Position numbers and translations under genes: made by a program. A stretch of DNA of 46,258 nt from Alphaproteobacteria bacterium MarineAlpha3_Bin2 (GTDB lineage Bacteria > Pseudomonadota > Alphaproteobacteria > Rhodospirillales > Casp-alpha2). The notes below the pieces were generated by a model that saw nothing but the letters and a program-made list of their open reading frames with translations, was not told where the DNA came from and did not search any database. This document shows positions 35,574 to 44,808 of the stretch, in pieces. The DNA is taken from contig PTLL01000011.1 in NCBI GenBank assembly GCA_002938315.1, positions 1 through 46,258 on the forward strand, in the 5' to 3' direction. Position 1 is the first letter of the stretch; every line of letters starts with the position of its first letter.

Positions 35574-36272
35574 ATGATCACTGTGACCCCACTGGAAAAC
35601 CTGGGCTACTTCAAAAACGATTGGCTCGAAGCCCGGCATCATTTTAGTTTTGCCGACTATTTGGACCCTGATCGGATGGGCCTGGGTGCGCTTCGTGTTT
35701 GGAACGATGACACCATACAATCCGGTGGCGAATTTCCACCGCATCCGCACCGGGAAATGGAAATCATTACCTTTTTACGTCATGGCGCGATTACCCATGA
35801 AGACAACCTCGGCAATCGGGGCGTCACTGTGGCCGGCAATGTCCAGGTGATGAGCGCAGGAACCGGCATCATGCATTCGGAGGCCAATCTAGAGGACGAC
35901 ATCACGACGCTGTTTCAAATTTGGATCATTCCGGCCGAACGGAACATCACGCCGCGTTGGGAAACAAGGGAATTTCCTGGCGATTCCAGGTCCGGCCATC
36001 TGCATACGCTGGCCTCGGGACGCTCGGTCGACGAAGGGGCGCTGAAAATTTTTCAGGATGCTGCGGTCATGGGCGCGACGCTGAGCCCCGGAGAAGAAAT
36101 CGTCCACGGCTTAACCGACGGCCGACAGGCCTATTTAGTGCCGGCAAGGGGAGAGATCACCGTCAACGGAATTTCCGTGAGTGAACGCGCCGGCGTCAAG
36201 GTCACCGGCGAAGACACCATCTCCATGACGGCGGTAACCGAGGCCGAGGTGGTCTTGGTTGACGTTGCCTGA
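35574..36272 (+). CDS. Pirin family protein
   Basis: A 232-residue bicupin of the YhhW/pirin type. The metal ligands are in place: H57 and H59 in PPHPHREME, H101 and E103 in GIMHSEAN. Some bacterial pirins are quercetin dioxygenases and others bind enzymes as regulators, so the role is open. It lies 21 bp after the vWA gene, hence probably in the same transcript. Confidence 0.92.
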   Translation: MITVTPLENLGYFKNDWLEARHHFSFADYLDPDRMGLGALRVWNDDTIQSGGEFPPHPHREMEIITFLRHGAITHEDNLGNRGVTVAGNVQVMSAGTGIMHSEANLEDDITTLFQIWIIPAERNITPRWETREFPGDSRSGHLHTLASGRSVDEGALKIFQDAAVMGATLSPGEEIVHGLTDGRQAYLVPARGEITVNGISVSERAGVKVTGEDTISMTAVTEAEVVLVDVA

Positions 36273-36288
36273 GGGCAATGCCGATCCT

Positions 36289-37233
36289 ATGTCCGCGTCT
36301 TCTGCAAAACATGTTGTTATTGCCGCGCTGATCGGCAATTCGTTGATCGCGGTGACAAAATTCGGCGCGGCGGTTTACACCGGAAGCTCGGCGATGATGA
36401 GCGAAGGCATCCATTCGCTTGTCGATACGACCAACCAGGCCCTGTTGCTTTACGGCATTAAACGGTCGGCCAGGCCCGCCGATGACATGCATCCCTTTGG
36501 ATATGGGCGCGAGATTTATTTTTGGGCGTTCGTCGTTGCCGTCTTGATCTTCGCCGTCGGCGCCGGCGTTTCCATTTATGAAGGCGTCAGCAAGCTGGCC
36601 CATCCGACGCCTGTCGAAAATGCTTTCGTCAACTACATCGTCTTGGGACTGGCCTTCGTTTTTGAAGCCTGCGCCTGGTGGGTGGCGTTCCGTGAATTCA
36701 ATCGCATGAAAGGAACCCTGAGCTATTTTAAGGCCATCCGGGTCAGCAAGGACCCGGCGGTTTTTACCGTGTTGTTTGAGGATACCGCGGCGATGCTGGG
36801 CATTGTCGTCGCCTTTACCGGAATTTGGTTCGGGCAATTGACCGGTCAGCTTTGGATGGACGGCGCCGCCTCGGTCGTCATCGGTTTCATTCTGGCCATT
36901 GTTGCCGCCATTCTGGCGATTGAATGTAAGGGGCTTCTTATCGGGGAGGGAGCCACCGAGGCGGTGGTCACAAATATTCGCGCCCTGGTTCGTGAACATT
37001 CCGCCGACGCCACCGTCAACGAACTGCTGACCTTGCAAATGGGCGCCCAGGATGTGCTGGTCACCATGAGCTTGGACTTCGACAGCGGCCTGACCTCTGA
37101 CGATGTGGAACAATTGGTCAGCGAACTGGAGGATAAGATCAAGACCGCTCATGAGGAAGTCACGCGGGTTTTCATTGAGGCCCAAAGCTTCGCCGGCCAT
37201 TCCCGCCGAAAACAGCAATTGGAAGCGCCGTAA
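36289..37233 (+). CDS. Cation diffusion facilitator family transporter
   Basis: A 314-residue CDF (ZnT9-like) protein with about six membrane segments. The metal site of the second segment is H42 and D46 in SEGIHSLVDTTNQ, with E164 and D165 in FEDTAAMLG of the fifth. HPFGYGREIYFWAF (68-81) is the usual loop. The C-terminal 90 residues are the cytoplasmic cytoplasmic dimer domain. The metal (Zn, Fe, Mn) cannot be judged. The ATG at 36289 is used, with a weakly spaced GAGGG upstream. The stop overlaps the next ATG by one base. Confidence 0.9.
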   Translation: MSASSAKHVVIAALIGNSLIAVTKFGAAVYTGSSAMMSEGIHSLVDTTNQALLLYGIKRSARPADDMHPFGYGREIYFWAFVVAVLIFAVGAGVSIYEGVSKLAHPTPVENAFVNYIVLGLAFVFEACAWWVAFREFNRMKGTLSYFKAIRVSKDPAVFTVLFEDTAAMLGIVVAFTGIWFGQLTGQLWMDGAASVVIGFILAIVAAILAIECKGLLIGEGATEAVVTNIRALVREHSADATVNELLTLQMGAQDVLVTMSLDFDSGLTSDDVEQLVSELEDKIKTAHEEVTRVFIEAQSFAGHSRRKQQLEAP

Positions 37234-37970
37234 TGGAAGTCCGGTTTTTGGGATCGGGTGATGCGTTCGGTTCGGGAGGCCGACTCAATACCTGTTTCAT
37301 GGTCACAACGCCGGAAATCCGATTTTTGATCGATTGCGGGGCAACGTCCCTGGTTGCCATGAACCGTTGTGGGGTCGATCCCAATTCCATCGATAAGATT
37401 TTGCTTTCGCATTTGCATGGTGATCATTTCGGCGGCGTCGTGTTTCTTCTGGTTCACGCCCATTCGGCTTCCAAGCGCGACCGGCCGCTGGTTGTCGCCG
37501 GGCCGAGGACGACGGAGAAACGAGTCATGGAAGCCATGGAGTGTCTCTATCCAGGTTCCTCTAAAAACCCATGGCGCTTCGACCTGACGTTTGAAGAATA
37601 CGAGATCGAAAAGGAATGGTGCTCGGGCCCGGTTTCGCTGATGGCCTATCAGGCTAATCATAAGGCCGGCGAGGGACCGGCGTGTGCGCTGCGCATCACC
37701 ATCGAGGGCAAAACGCTGACCTATTCCGGCGACGGCGCTTGGTCCGACGGCCTCGCCAAGGCCGCCGCCGGCGCCGATTTGTTTATCGCCGAGGTTAATT
37801 TCTATGACAAGGACGTCTCGTTTCATATGAACCTTCAAACCCTCACCGCCCATTTGGATGAAATCGCCCCGAAACGGCTAATTTTGACGCATATGGACGA
37901 AGACATGCTGGAACGGGCCAAAAACCTCGATTTTGAGACCGCTCATGACGGCAAAATCGTTGAAATTTAA
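37233..37970 (+). CDS. Metallo-beta-lactamase-fold hydrolase (RNase Z-like)
   Basis: A 245-residue MBL-fold protein. The zinc motif HLHGDH is at 60-65, preceded by FLGSGDAFGSGGRLNT (5-20), a start shared with RNase Z-like and phosphodiesterase members. YSGDGAW supplies the later aspartate and LTHMDEDM the last ligand region. The exosite arm of tRNase Z is absent, so tRNA processing is unlikely. The ATG overlaps the transporter stop (TAATG), making this the seventh gene of a possible moxR operon. Confidence 0.88.
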   Translation: MEVRFLGSGDAFGSGGRLNTCFMVTTPEIRFLIDCGATSLVAMNRCGVDPNSIDKILLSHLHGDHFGGVVFLLVHAHSASKRDRPLVVAGPRTTEKRVMEAMECLYPGSSKNPWRFDLTFEEYEIEKEWCSGPVSLMAYQANHKAGEGPACALRITIEGKTLTYSGDGAWSDGLAKAAAGADLFIAEVNFYDKDVSFHMNLQTLTAHLDEIAPKRLILTHMDEDMLERAKNLDFETAHDGKIVEI

Positions 37971-38134
37971 GGGTTTTTGTGACCAAGCCCCGGCACGGAA
38001 AGAGTTGTCGGGCAGGCCCTGCCGAAAGTCCTCAATATTTATCATAACCGGTTGTTTTTAAATGAAACACCTAATTGATACGCATCCTGCACATTAGAAA
38101 GCCAAGACGGGAAAAATTAAAAAGGACGGGTATT

Positions 38135-38914
38135 ATGGAAGCATTACGCATCGCGGCATCGGGTATGATGGCGCAACAATTCAATACCGATGTGGTGGCG
38201 AATAACCTCGCCAACATGAATACCACCGGCTACCAACGCCGCCGCACCGAATTTTCGGACCTCCTCTACAAAGTGTCTAATAGAAAGGACTCGGTTTCTT
38301 CGCGCGCCGGCGAATCGGTGCCGTCGGGGATAGAAAGCGGCCAAGGGGTACGGTTGGCGTCGGTCTATAGGGTCAGCGAACAAGGCCCGCTGACCTCGAC
38401 GTCGAACACCTTCGATCTGGCTATTCAGGGTCATGGGTATTTCCAGGTGTTGCTTCCCAACGGCGACACCGCGTACTCCCGGGACGGCACCTTCCAAATG
38501 AACGGTTCCGGCCAGCTGGTCACCCATGACGGATTTCCGGTGCAGCCCGGTATAACGATTCCGCCGGGGGCGATCGATATCACCATCAATGCATCCGGTG
38601 AAATCCTGGTCAGCGAAGAGATCGGCGCCGAGCCTTCCAATATCGGCACCCTTCAGATCGCCACTTTCCCCAACCAGGGCGGCCTGGAGGCGATAGGGGA
38701 CAAGCTCTACCGGGAAACCGAAGCCTCGGGCCTGGCCACCGTCAATAACCCCGGCAACCCGGGCTATGGAATGATATTGCAGGGTTACGTGGAAAGCTCC
38801 AACGTCGACCCGATTGCCGAAATCGCTGCCTTGATCTCGGCCCAGCGGGCCTACGAAATGAATTCCAAGGTCATCCAGACCGCGGATCAAATGATGAGCG
38901 TAAGTCGCAAGTAG
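38135..38914 (+). CDS. flgG: Flagellar basal-body distal rod protein FlgG (lone copy)
   Basis: A 259-residue flagellar rod protein. The N-terminal LRIAASGMMAQQFNTDVVAN and NLANMNTTGYQRRR match FlgG, the middle holds YFQVLLPNGDTAYSRDGTFQ, and the C-terminal helix LISAQRAYEMNSKVIQTADQMM is canonical. Length is that of FlgG, not the shorter FlgF. It normally lies with flgF, flgA and flgH; here neither neighbour is flagellar. ATG 38135 has AAGGA at 8 bp and replaces a longer upstream frame from 38075. A terminator follows at 38941-38959. Confidence 0.92.
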   Translation: MEALRIAASGMMAQQFNTDVVANNLANMNTTGYQRRRTEFSDLLYKVSNRKDSVSSRAGESVPSGIESGQGVRLASVYRVSEQGPLTSTSNTFDLAIQGHGYFQVLLPNGDTAYSRDGTFQMNGSGQLVTHDGFPVQPGITIPPGAIDITINASGEILVSEEIGAEPSNIGTLQIATFPNQGGLEAIGDKLYRETEASGLATVNNPGNPGYGMILQGYVESSNVDPIAEIAALISAQRAYEMNSKVIQTADQMMSVSRK

Positions 38915-38940
38915 GCTCTTCATCCTGAATGTTGAAGTGT

Positions 38941-38959
38941 CCCCGCCGGGGCTTTTTTT
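38941..38959 (+). terminator. Rho-independent terminator after flgG
   Basis: CCCC-GCC-GGGG hairpin (38941-38951) followed by C and seven T residues (38953-38959), 26 bp after the flgG stop. The stem is short, though GC-only. Confidence 0.7.
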
Positions 38960-39023
38960 GTCGATCCGCCATTGCCCCTCCCGCCTCGTTCCCGCATAAA
39001 ATATCGGGTAAGGGAAACCCACC

Positions 39024-40265
39024 ATGGCCGCCGCCGATCAACACCAACCAAAACCCACCTCTGGCTCCCCCCGCAACGCCGCCTTGGTGGTCGGCGTCAC
39101 CACCACCGTGCAGGCGCTGGCGACCATGTGCACCTTGGTGCCGGCAACGATCGCGCCGGAACTGGCCCGCGCCTTTGGGGTGCCGGCGGCGATGATCGGT
39201 TTTCAGGTCAGCTTGATCTATGCGGGCGCCCTGGTGATGTCGCTGATCGGCGGCCAGCTTGTCCGCCGCCTCGGTGCCGCCCGAACCAGCCAAGCGGCGT
39301 TGACCCTGGCCGGAAGCGGGCTGGCCTTGTCGGCGACCTCGTCGCTGACAGGCTTCGCCATCGGCTCGGTGTTGGTCGGGTTCGGATACGGGCTGACCAA
39401 CCCCGCCGCGTCGCATTTGTTGATGCAGGTGGTGAAACCGAAAAACCGAAATATTATCTTCTCCCTCAAGCAGACCGGCGTGCCTTTGGGGGCGGTGCTG
39501 GCCGGGTTGGCGGCGCCGTCGCTGACGTTGATGTTGGGCTGGCAATGGGCGTTTCTGGTCGCCGCCGGGGTGACCCTGGGGTTTATGATCGCCCTGCAGC
39601 CGTTGCACCACCGTTGGGACGGGGACCGCGACCCCACCATTCGCCTGCGCCAAAATCCCATCGCCGACCTTCGCATGGTCTTGGGGTTGCCGGCCTTGCG
39701 CTGGCTGTCGATGGCGTCGTTTTGTTTTTCTGCGGTGCAGATTAGCCTGTCGACCTTTGCCGTGACCATGTTGGTCCAGGACCTTCGCTTCGGCCTTGTT
39801 CAGGCCGGGATCGTGTTGTCGGTGTTGCAGGTCGCCGGTGCATCGGGACGGTTGGCCTGGGGCGGGGTTGCCGACTGGCACGGCAACGGCAACCGCGTCC
39901 TGATGGGCGTCGGCCTGATCGCCACTGCCGCGGGCGTGATGACGATGTTTTTGGCGCCGGGCGAGGCTGTCGGCATCGTTTATGCGGTATTGATCCTGTT
40001 CGGGTTTTCAGCGATCGGCTGGAACGGCGTGTTCCTGGCCGAGGTCGCCCGCTTGGCGCCGGAAGGCCGAACCGGCAGCGCCACCGCCGGCGCCCTGGTG
40101 CCGACATATGCCGGCGTGCTGATGGGGCCGATGACTTTTGCCGGCCTGTATGCGTTGACCGGGCAATATACGGTGTCGTTCGGCCTCTTCGCTGTCATCA
40201 GCCTTGCCGGCGCCGCCTTGATCCTGATGGCCCAGGGGGTAACCGGGGGATTGAGGAGAGGCTAA
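39024..40265 (+). CDS. Major facilitator superfamily transporter
   Basis: A 413-residue protein with about twelve membrane segments. The loop 2-3 pattern GGQLVRRLGAART (75-87) and the repeated motif in the second half (WGGVADWHGNGNR) mark it as MFS. The segment NPAASHLLMQVV and FSLKQTGVPLGAVLAG (145-160) resemble nitrate/cyanate-type (NNP/CynX) members, but the substrate cannot be named. A Shine-Dalgarno AAGGGAAA precedes the ATG. A short ORF and a deacetylase-family gene follow. Confidence 0.88.
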   Translation: MAAADQHQPKPTSGSPRNAALVVGVTTTVQALATMCTLVPATIAPELARAFGVPAAMIGFQVSLIYAGALVMSLIGGQLVRRLGAARTSQAALTLAGSGLALSATSSLTGFAIGSVLVGFGYGLTNPAASHLLMQVVKPKNRNIIFSLKQTGVPLGAVLAGLAAPSLTLMLGWQWAFLVAAGVTLGFMIALQPLHHRWDGDRDPTIRLRQNPIADLRMVLGLPALRWLSMASFCFSAVQISLSTFAVTMLVQDLRFGLVQAGIVLSVLQVAGASGRLAWGGVADWHGNGNRVLMGVGLIATAAGVMTMFLAPGEAVGIVYAVLILFGFSAIGWNGVFLAEVARLAPEGRTGSATAGALVPTYAGVLMGPMTFAGLYALTGQYTVSFGLFAVISLAGAALILMAQGVTGGLRRG

Positions 40266-40334
40266 GCCCAGTTTACAGTAGTATTGACGCGCCCCTTGGC
40301 GCTTTAGCGTTGCAACAACCGGAAGACCAGGGCC

Positions 40335-40496
40335 ATGCCCTTCGTTCACAAGGATGCTGCCGGTAACATCACCGCCCGTGCCGTCGATTTTAGAGCCACG
40401 GCGCACGTCGTCGGCGACACCACGCATGATGATCTGCAGATGGAGAAAGGCGCCTGTCTCGACGGCAATTTTCGAAAGCGCGTCTCGACTGAGTAA
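40335..40496 (+). CDS. Hypothetical 53-residue protein
   Basis: ATG 40335, with CCAGGG just before, opens a 53-codon frame to TAA at 40494-40496, ending 14 bp before the deacetylase start. It begins MPFVHKDAAGNITARAVDF, a pattern of small alphaproteobacterial proteins that start with MP(F/Y)VH(K/R)D. From about residue 20 onward it does not look like that family, so it may be a degenerate copy. No function is suggested. Confidence 0.5.
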   Translation: MPFVHKDAAGNITARAVDFRATAHVVGDTTHDDLQMEKGACLDGNFRKRVSTE

Positions 40497-40510
40497 GCCT
40501 AGACAACGGC

Positions 40511-41380
40511 ATGGATATTTATGACCGCATTCCCTATTCGGCCATCGTCAACCGCAAGCCGCTGACGCTGCCGGAAGGCGGCCGTGTTATCGTCTGGCCG
40601 GTGGTGAATCTGGAAGAGTGGATCCCCACGGAACCGCTGCCGCGGCGCATCCTGATCCCACCTGGGGAAGGCAGTCACGTCCCCGACATCCCGAACTGGT
40701 GCTGGTATGAATACGGCATGCGGATCGGGATTTGGCGGCTGATGGCGGTGCTCAAGGAATTCGCCATCACGCCGACGGTATCGCTCAACGCCACGGTGGT
40801 CGATGTCTACCCGGAGGTCGCCGAGGCCGCGCTTAAGGCCGATTGGGAGTTTTTGGGCCACAGTTACGTGCAAAAAGCCATGTTCCTGTTGGATGACGAA
40901 CGCGAGGCGATTTTTAAGACCGCCGAACATATAAAAAATTTCTGCGGCTATCAGCCGCGCGGCTGGATGGGGCCGGGGTTGACGCAAACCGAAATCACCC
41001 CGGATCTGCTGGTCGAAGCAGGCTTCGAATATACCGCTGATTGGATCCTCGATGATCAGCCCTGTGAAATTAACACCGATAACGGCACGCTCTATTCCGT
41101 TCCCTACACGACGGAATTAAACGACATCCCGATCATGCTGTCGCAGTCGCATGTGTCCTCGGTGCTGTACGATCGGACCATGGATTATGTCGATGTCCTC
41201 TATGAAGAAGGCAAAGATAATGTCCGGGTGATGTCGGTGGCGGTGCATCCCTATATCCATGGCGTGCCGCACCGGATCAAATATTTCCGCAAGATTTTCG
41301 AAGAACTTTCCGGGCGCCCCGGTGTGGTTTTCATGACCGGCGCGCAAATCCTCGATTGGTATTTAGCCCAGCAGGATTAG
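40511..41380 (+). CDS. Polysaccharide deacetylase family protein
   Basis: A 289-residue NodB-homology protein of the PuuE-like type. VIWPVVNLEEW (27-37) is the first strand with the usual acidic residues, then WEFLGHSYVQKA (112-123) with the conserved histidine, RGWMGPGLTQTEIT, AGFEYTADWILDDQP and VMSVAVHPYIHGVPHR near the C-terminus, all typical of the branch related to allantoinase PuuE. Most members of this branch act on small N-acyl or amide substrates, not on chitin, so the name should not be taken literally. It converges on gcvP. Confidence 0.82.
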   Translation: MDIYDRIPYSAIVNRKPLTLPEGGRVIVWPVVNLEEWIPTEPLPRRILIPPGEGSHVPDIPNWCWYEYGMRIGIWRLMAVLKEFAITPTVSLNATVVDVYPEVAEAALKADWEFLGHSYVQKAMFLLDDEREAIFKTAEHIKNFCGYQPRGWMGPGLTQTEITPDLLVEAGFEYTADWILDDQPCEINTDNGTLYSVPYTTELNDIPIMLSQSHVSSVLYDRTMDYVDVLYEEGKDNVRVMSVAVHPYIHGVPHRIKYFRKIFEELSGRPGVVFMTGAQILDWYLAQQD

Positions 41381-41428
41381 ACGTATCGTGACTTGTGGCA
41401 CGGATACATTGACACATGCGCCGCCGGT

Positions 41429-41457
41429 ATGTCCGCTTTCGGGTGTAAAGCGGACAT
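41429..41457. repeat. Short palindromic repeat (REP-like) between convergent genes
   Basis: ATGTCCGCTTT (41429-41439), 7-bp loop CGGGTGT, AAAGCGGACAT (41447-41457) is a perfect 11-bp inverted repeat between the deacetylase and gcvP stops. It resembles the short dispersed palindromes found in many proteobacterial intergenic regions. It may also end transcription from both sides, though no T-tract follows. Confidence 0.6.
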
Positions 41458-41508
41458 TATCGTTAAGAGGTAATGACCCTCCGGTTTTAAGTTTCCCCAG
41501 GACCCCTC

Positions 41509-44412
41509 TTACTCCGCCGCCTCCTCATAGGCGTCCATGGGCGGGCAGGCGCAAACCAAATTGCGGTCGCCGGCGACGTTGTCGATGCGGCCCACGGGCG
41601 GCCAGTATTTATCCTCCAGGAGCCTTTTTAGCGGGAAAAACGCCTGTTTGCGGGAATAGGGGTGCGGCCAATCATCGGCGATCAATTGATGGTGCGTGTG
41701 CGGCGCATTGATGAGCGGGTTGTCGTCGGCATCGGCGGTGCCGTCCTCGACCGCCTGGATTTCGGCGCGGATCGCGATCATCGAGTCACAGAAACGGTCC
41801 AATTCCCGTTTGGCCTCGCTTTCCGTCGGCTCGATCATCAGCGTATCGGCGACCGGAAAAGACATCGTCGGCGCATGGAAGCCGTAATCCATCAGCCGTT
41901 TGGCGACGTCATCGACGCTGATCCCCGACGTCTCCTTGATCGGCCGAAGATCGATGATGCATTCGTGGGCGACCATGCCGCCCTGACCCGAATACAGAAC
42001 CGGAAAATGCGCATCCAGGCGCTTGGCGATGTAATTGGCGTTGAGGATCGCTACTTGCGTCGCGCGTTTCAACCCATGCCCCTTCATCATGAACATATAA
42101 GACCACGACACCGGTAGGATGCTGGCCGAGCCCCAAGGGGCGGCGGCGACGGTGCCGATGGTCTCGGCGCCACGGGCCGCCGGGTTGACGGCATCGACCA
42201 AGGGATGGTCGGGAAGGAACGGCGCCAAATGCTTCATGACGCCGATCGGCCCAACCCCCGGCCCGCCGCCACCGTGAGGAATGGCGAAGGTTTTGTGCAG
42301 GTTCAGATGCGCCACATCGGCGCCGATGTCACCCGGCTTGGAGATGCCGACCATGGCGTTGAGATTGGCGCCGTCGAAATACACCTGGCCGTCATTGTCG
42401 TGTATGATCTGGCAAATCTCGCGTATGGATTCCTCGAACACGCCGTGGGTCGACGGGTAGGTGATCATCAACGCCGACAAATTATCGCTGTGTTCCTTGG
42501 CCTTATCCTTGAGGTCGGCGATATCGACGTTGCCGGCATCGTCACAGGCGATGACGACGACGCGAAGACCGGCCAAATTGGCGCTGGCGGGATTGGTGCC
42601 GTGGGCGGATGCCGGGATTAAACACACGTCGCGGTGGCCCTGATCCTGGCTTTCCTGGTATTTACGGATCGCCAAGAGCCCCGCGTATTCGCCTTGCGAA
42701 CCGGCGTTGGGTTGCAGCGACATGGCGTCAAACCCGGTCGCCTCGCACAGCATATGTTCAAGCTCTTCGAACAATTGTTGATAGCCTTGCGCCTGTTCCA
42801 ACGGCGCGAAGGGGTGCATGGCGGAAAAATTCCGCCATGAGACGGGAATCATCTCGGTCGCGGCGTTGAGCTTCATGGTGCAAGACCCCAATGGGATCAT
42901 AGACCGGTTCAGCGCGATATCCTTGGACACGAGGCGCCGAAGGTATCGCATCATCTCCGTTTCGCCGTGATAGAGTTGAAACACCGGATGGGTCAGATAC
43001 TCGCTGGTGCGGACCAGGTCTTCGGGGAAGCCTTCGCCGACCTCTGCATCGATAGCTTCGATCTCCAGCGTGTCCTTGGCCTTGGTCGAAAACACCGTCC
43101 ACAGCGTCATCAGATTTTTTCGTCGGGTCGTCTCATCCAGGGAAATGCCGAGCCGGTTGTTGTCGACAACGCGCAGGTTGATGCGTTGTTCCCGGGCGCG
43201 GGCGGCGATGGCGCCGGCCTGGCCGGGGACGACAACGGTGATGGTGTCGAAGAAGGCCTCGGTTTCGATTTCAAATCCTAATCGCTTCAGCCCCTCGGCC
43301 ATGATCCGGGTCATCCGGTGGACCTTGCGGGCGATATTCCGGAGCCCGTCGGGGCCATGGTAGACAGCGTACAGCGCCGCCAGAATGGCCAACAACACCT
43401 GAGACGTGCAGATGTTGGAGGTCGCTTTTTCACGGCGGATGTGCTGCTCGCGGGTCTGCAACGCCATCCGGAGCGCCGGGCGGCCGGCGGAATCCACCGA
43501 CATGCCGATAATCCGGCCCGGCATCTGGCGTTTGCAGGCATCCCGGGTGGCGAAGAACGCCGCATGCGGCCCGCCGTACCCCATTGGAACGCCGAACCGT
43601 TGCGTGGAACCGACGACGATATCGGCATCCATCTCACCAGGCGGTTTCATCATCACCAACGCCAGCAGGTCGCTGGCCACCGTCACCAAGGCGCCCTTTT
43701 CGTGGGCGGCGTCAATGACCGGGCGAATATCCCTGACCGCACCGCTGGAGCCGGGGTATTGGATCAGCACGCCGAACACGTCATGGTTTTCAAGATCGGT
43801 GAAGGGGTCGCCCTGGGCAATGTCAAAGCCCAGCGAACGGCCCCGGGTTTTAACGACGGCGAGCGTCTGCGGATGACAGTCGTCGGCGACGAAAAAAACG
43901 TTGGCCTTGGTTTTACAGAGGCGGTGCGCCATCGCCATGGCCTCGGCCGCCGCGGTGGCTTCGTCCAATAGGGACGCATTGGCGATGTCCATGCCGGTCA
44001 GGTCCATGATCATTTGTTGGAAAGTAATCAAGGTTTCCAAGCGGCCTTGGCTGACTTCCGCCTGATAAGGCGTGTAGGCGGTATACCAGCCTGGATTTTC
44101 AAAAACATTGCGAAGCAACACGCTGGGCATTTTGGTGCCGTAGTACCCCATGCCGATCATCGAGACGAAGACCTTGTTGCGTTCCGACATGCGCCGAAGA
44201 TAGGACAGCGTGCCGCGTTCGGTCTTGTCGGCACCGATGTTTAGCGCCTGATCGGTGATGATGCTTTTAGGCACCACCTTTTCGATCAATTGCTCAAGCG
44301 AATCCAAGCCGAGGACGCCGAGCATTTCCGCGATCTGCTCGTCGCCGGGGCCGATATGGCGGCGGATGAAATCGTCCCGTTGTTCCAGGTCGCCCAGGCT
44401 TGGCTTGGTCAT
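41509..44412 (-). CDS. gcvP: Glycine dehydrogenase (decarboxylating), P protein
   Basis: A 967-residue single-chain P protein, so both halves (GcvPA and GcvPB) are fused. It decarboxylates glycine and passes the aminomethyl group to the lipoyl arm of GcvH. The pyridoxal phosphate lysine is K707 in [20 protein letters not shown], and the N-terminal half has [17 protein letters not shown]. Its ATG shares one base with the stop of gcvH (TAATG). Last gene of the operon gcvT-gcvH-gcvP. Confidence 0.96.
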   Translation of the reverse strand: MTKPSLGDLEQRDDFIRRHIGPGDEQIAEMLGVLGLDSLEQLIEKVVPKSIITDQALNIGADKTERGTLSYLRRMSERNKVFVSMIGMGYYGTKMPSVLLRNVFENPGWYTAYTPYQAEVSQGRLETLITFQQMIMDLTGMDIANASLLDEATAAAEAMAMAHRLCKTKANVFFVADDCHPQTLAVVKTRGRSLGFDIAQGDPFTDLENHDVFGVLIQYPGSSGAVRDIRPVIDAAHEKGALVTVASDLLALVMMKPPGEMDADIVVGSTQRFGVPMGYGGPHAAFFATRDACKRQMPGRIIGMSVDSAGRPALRMALQTREQHIRREKATSNICTSQVLLAILAALYAVYHGPDGLRNIARKVHRMTRIMAEGLKRLGFEIETEAFFDTITVVVPGQAGAIAARAREQRINLRVVDNNRLGISLDETTRRKNLMTLWTVFSTKAKDTLEIEAIDAEVGEGFPEDLVRTSEYLTHPVFQLYHGETEMMRYLRRLVSKDIALNRSMIPLGSCTMKLNAATEMIPVSWRNFSAMHPFAPLEQAQGYQQLFEELEHMLCEATGFDAMSLQPNAGSQGEYAGLLAIRKYQESQDQGHRDVCLIPASAHGTNPASANLAGLRVVVIACDDAGNVDIADLKDKAKEHSDNLSALMITYPSTHGVFEESIREICQIIHDNDGQVYFDGANLNAMVGISKPGDIGADVAHLNLHKTFAIPHGGGGPGVGPIGVMKHLAPFLPDHPLVDAVNPAARGAETIGTVAAAPWGSASILPVSWSYMFMMKGHGLKRATQVAILNANYIAKRLDAHFPVLYSGQGGMVAHECIIDLRPIKETSGISVDDVAKRLMDYGFHAPTMSFPVADTLMIEPTESEAKRELDRFCDSMIAIRAEIQAVEDGTADADDNPLINAPHTHHQLIADDWPHPYSRKQAFFPLKRLLEDKYWPPVGRIDNVAGDRNLVCACPPMDAYEEAAE

Positions 44413-44786
44413 TACCCAAGGTCCTCCACAAATTCCTTGTAGGCACCGGCGTCCATCATGTCGTTCAGTTCGGTGGGGTCATTCAACGTCATCTTGAACA
44501 ACCAGCCCTCGCCGGTGGCGTCTTCGTTGACTTTGCCCGGTGCGCCATCGAGATCTTGGTTGCCCTCGGTGACATCGCCCGATGCCGGGGCGTAGATCTC
44601 GCTGGCGGCCTTGACCGATTCGATGACGCAGGCTTCGTCTCCCTTATCCAGCTGTTTGCCGACCTCGGGCAATTCGACGTAAACAATCTCGCCCAGCTGT
44701 TCCTGGGCATAGTCGCTGATGCCGACGACGGCGATCTCGCCCTCCATGATGATCCATTCATGATCCTTTGTGTATTTGATAGCCAT
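44412..44786 (-). CDS. gcvH: Glycine cleavage system H protein
   Basis: A 124-residue lipoyl carrier. The lipoylated lysine is K64 in [10 protein letters not shown], with [13 protein letters not shown] before it and [14 protein letters not shown] after. It shuttles the aminomethyl group between GcvP and GcvT. It lies 22 bp after gcvT and overlaps gcvP by one base. Confidence 0.96.
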   Translation of the reverse strand: MAIKYTKDHEWIIMEGEIAVVGISDYAQEQLGEIVYVELPEVGKQLDKGDEACVIESVKAASEIYAPASGDVTEGNQDLDGAPGKVNEDATGEGWLFKMTLNDPTELNDMMDAGAYKEFVEDLG

Positions 44787-44808
44787 GGAAATTCCCTTCG
44801 GTGATTCC

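Noticed and set aside
38000-38020. Sigma54-type promoter (GGCACGGAAAGAGTTG) upstream of flgG
   Set aside because: The -12 GC dinucleotide is replaced by GT, and the position is more than 100 bp from the gene with no enhancer-binding protein gene nearby.
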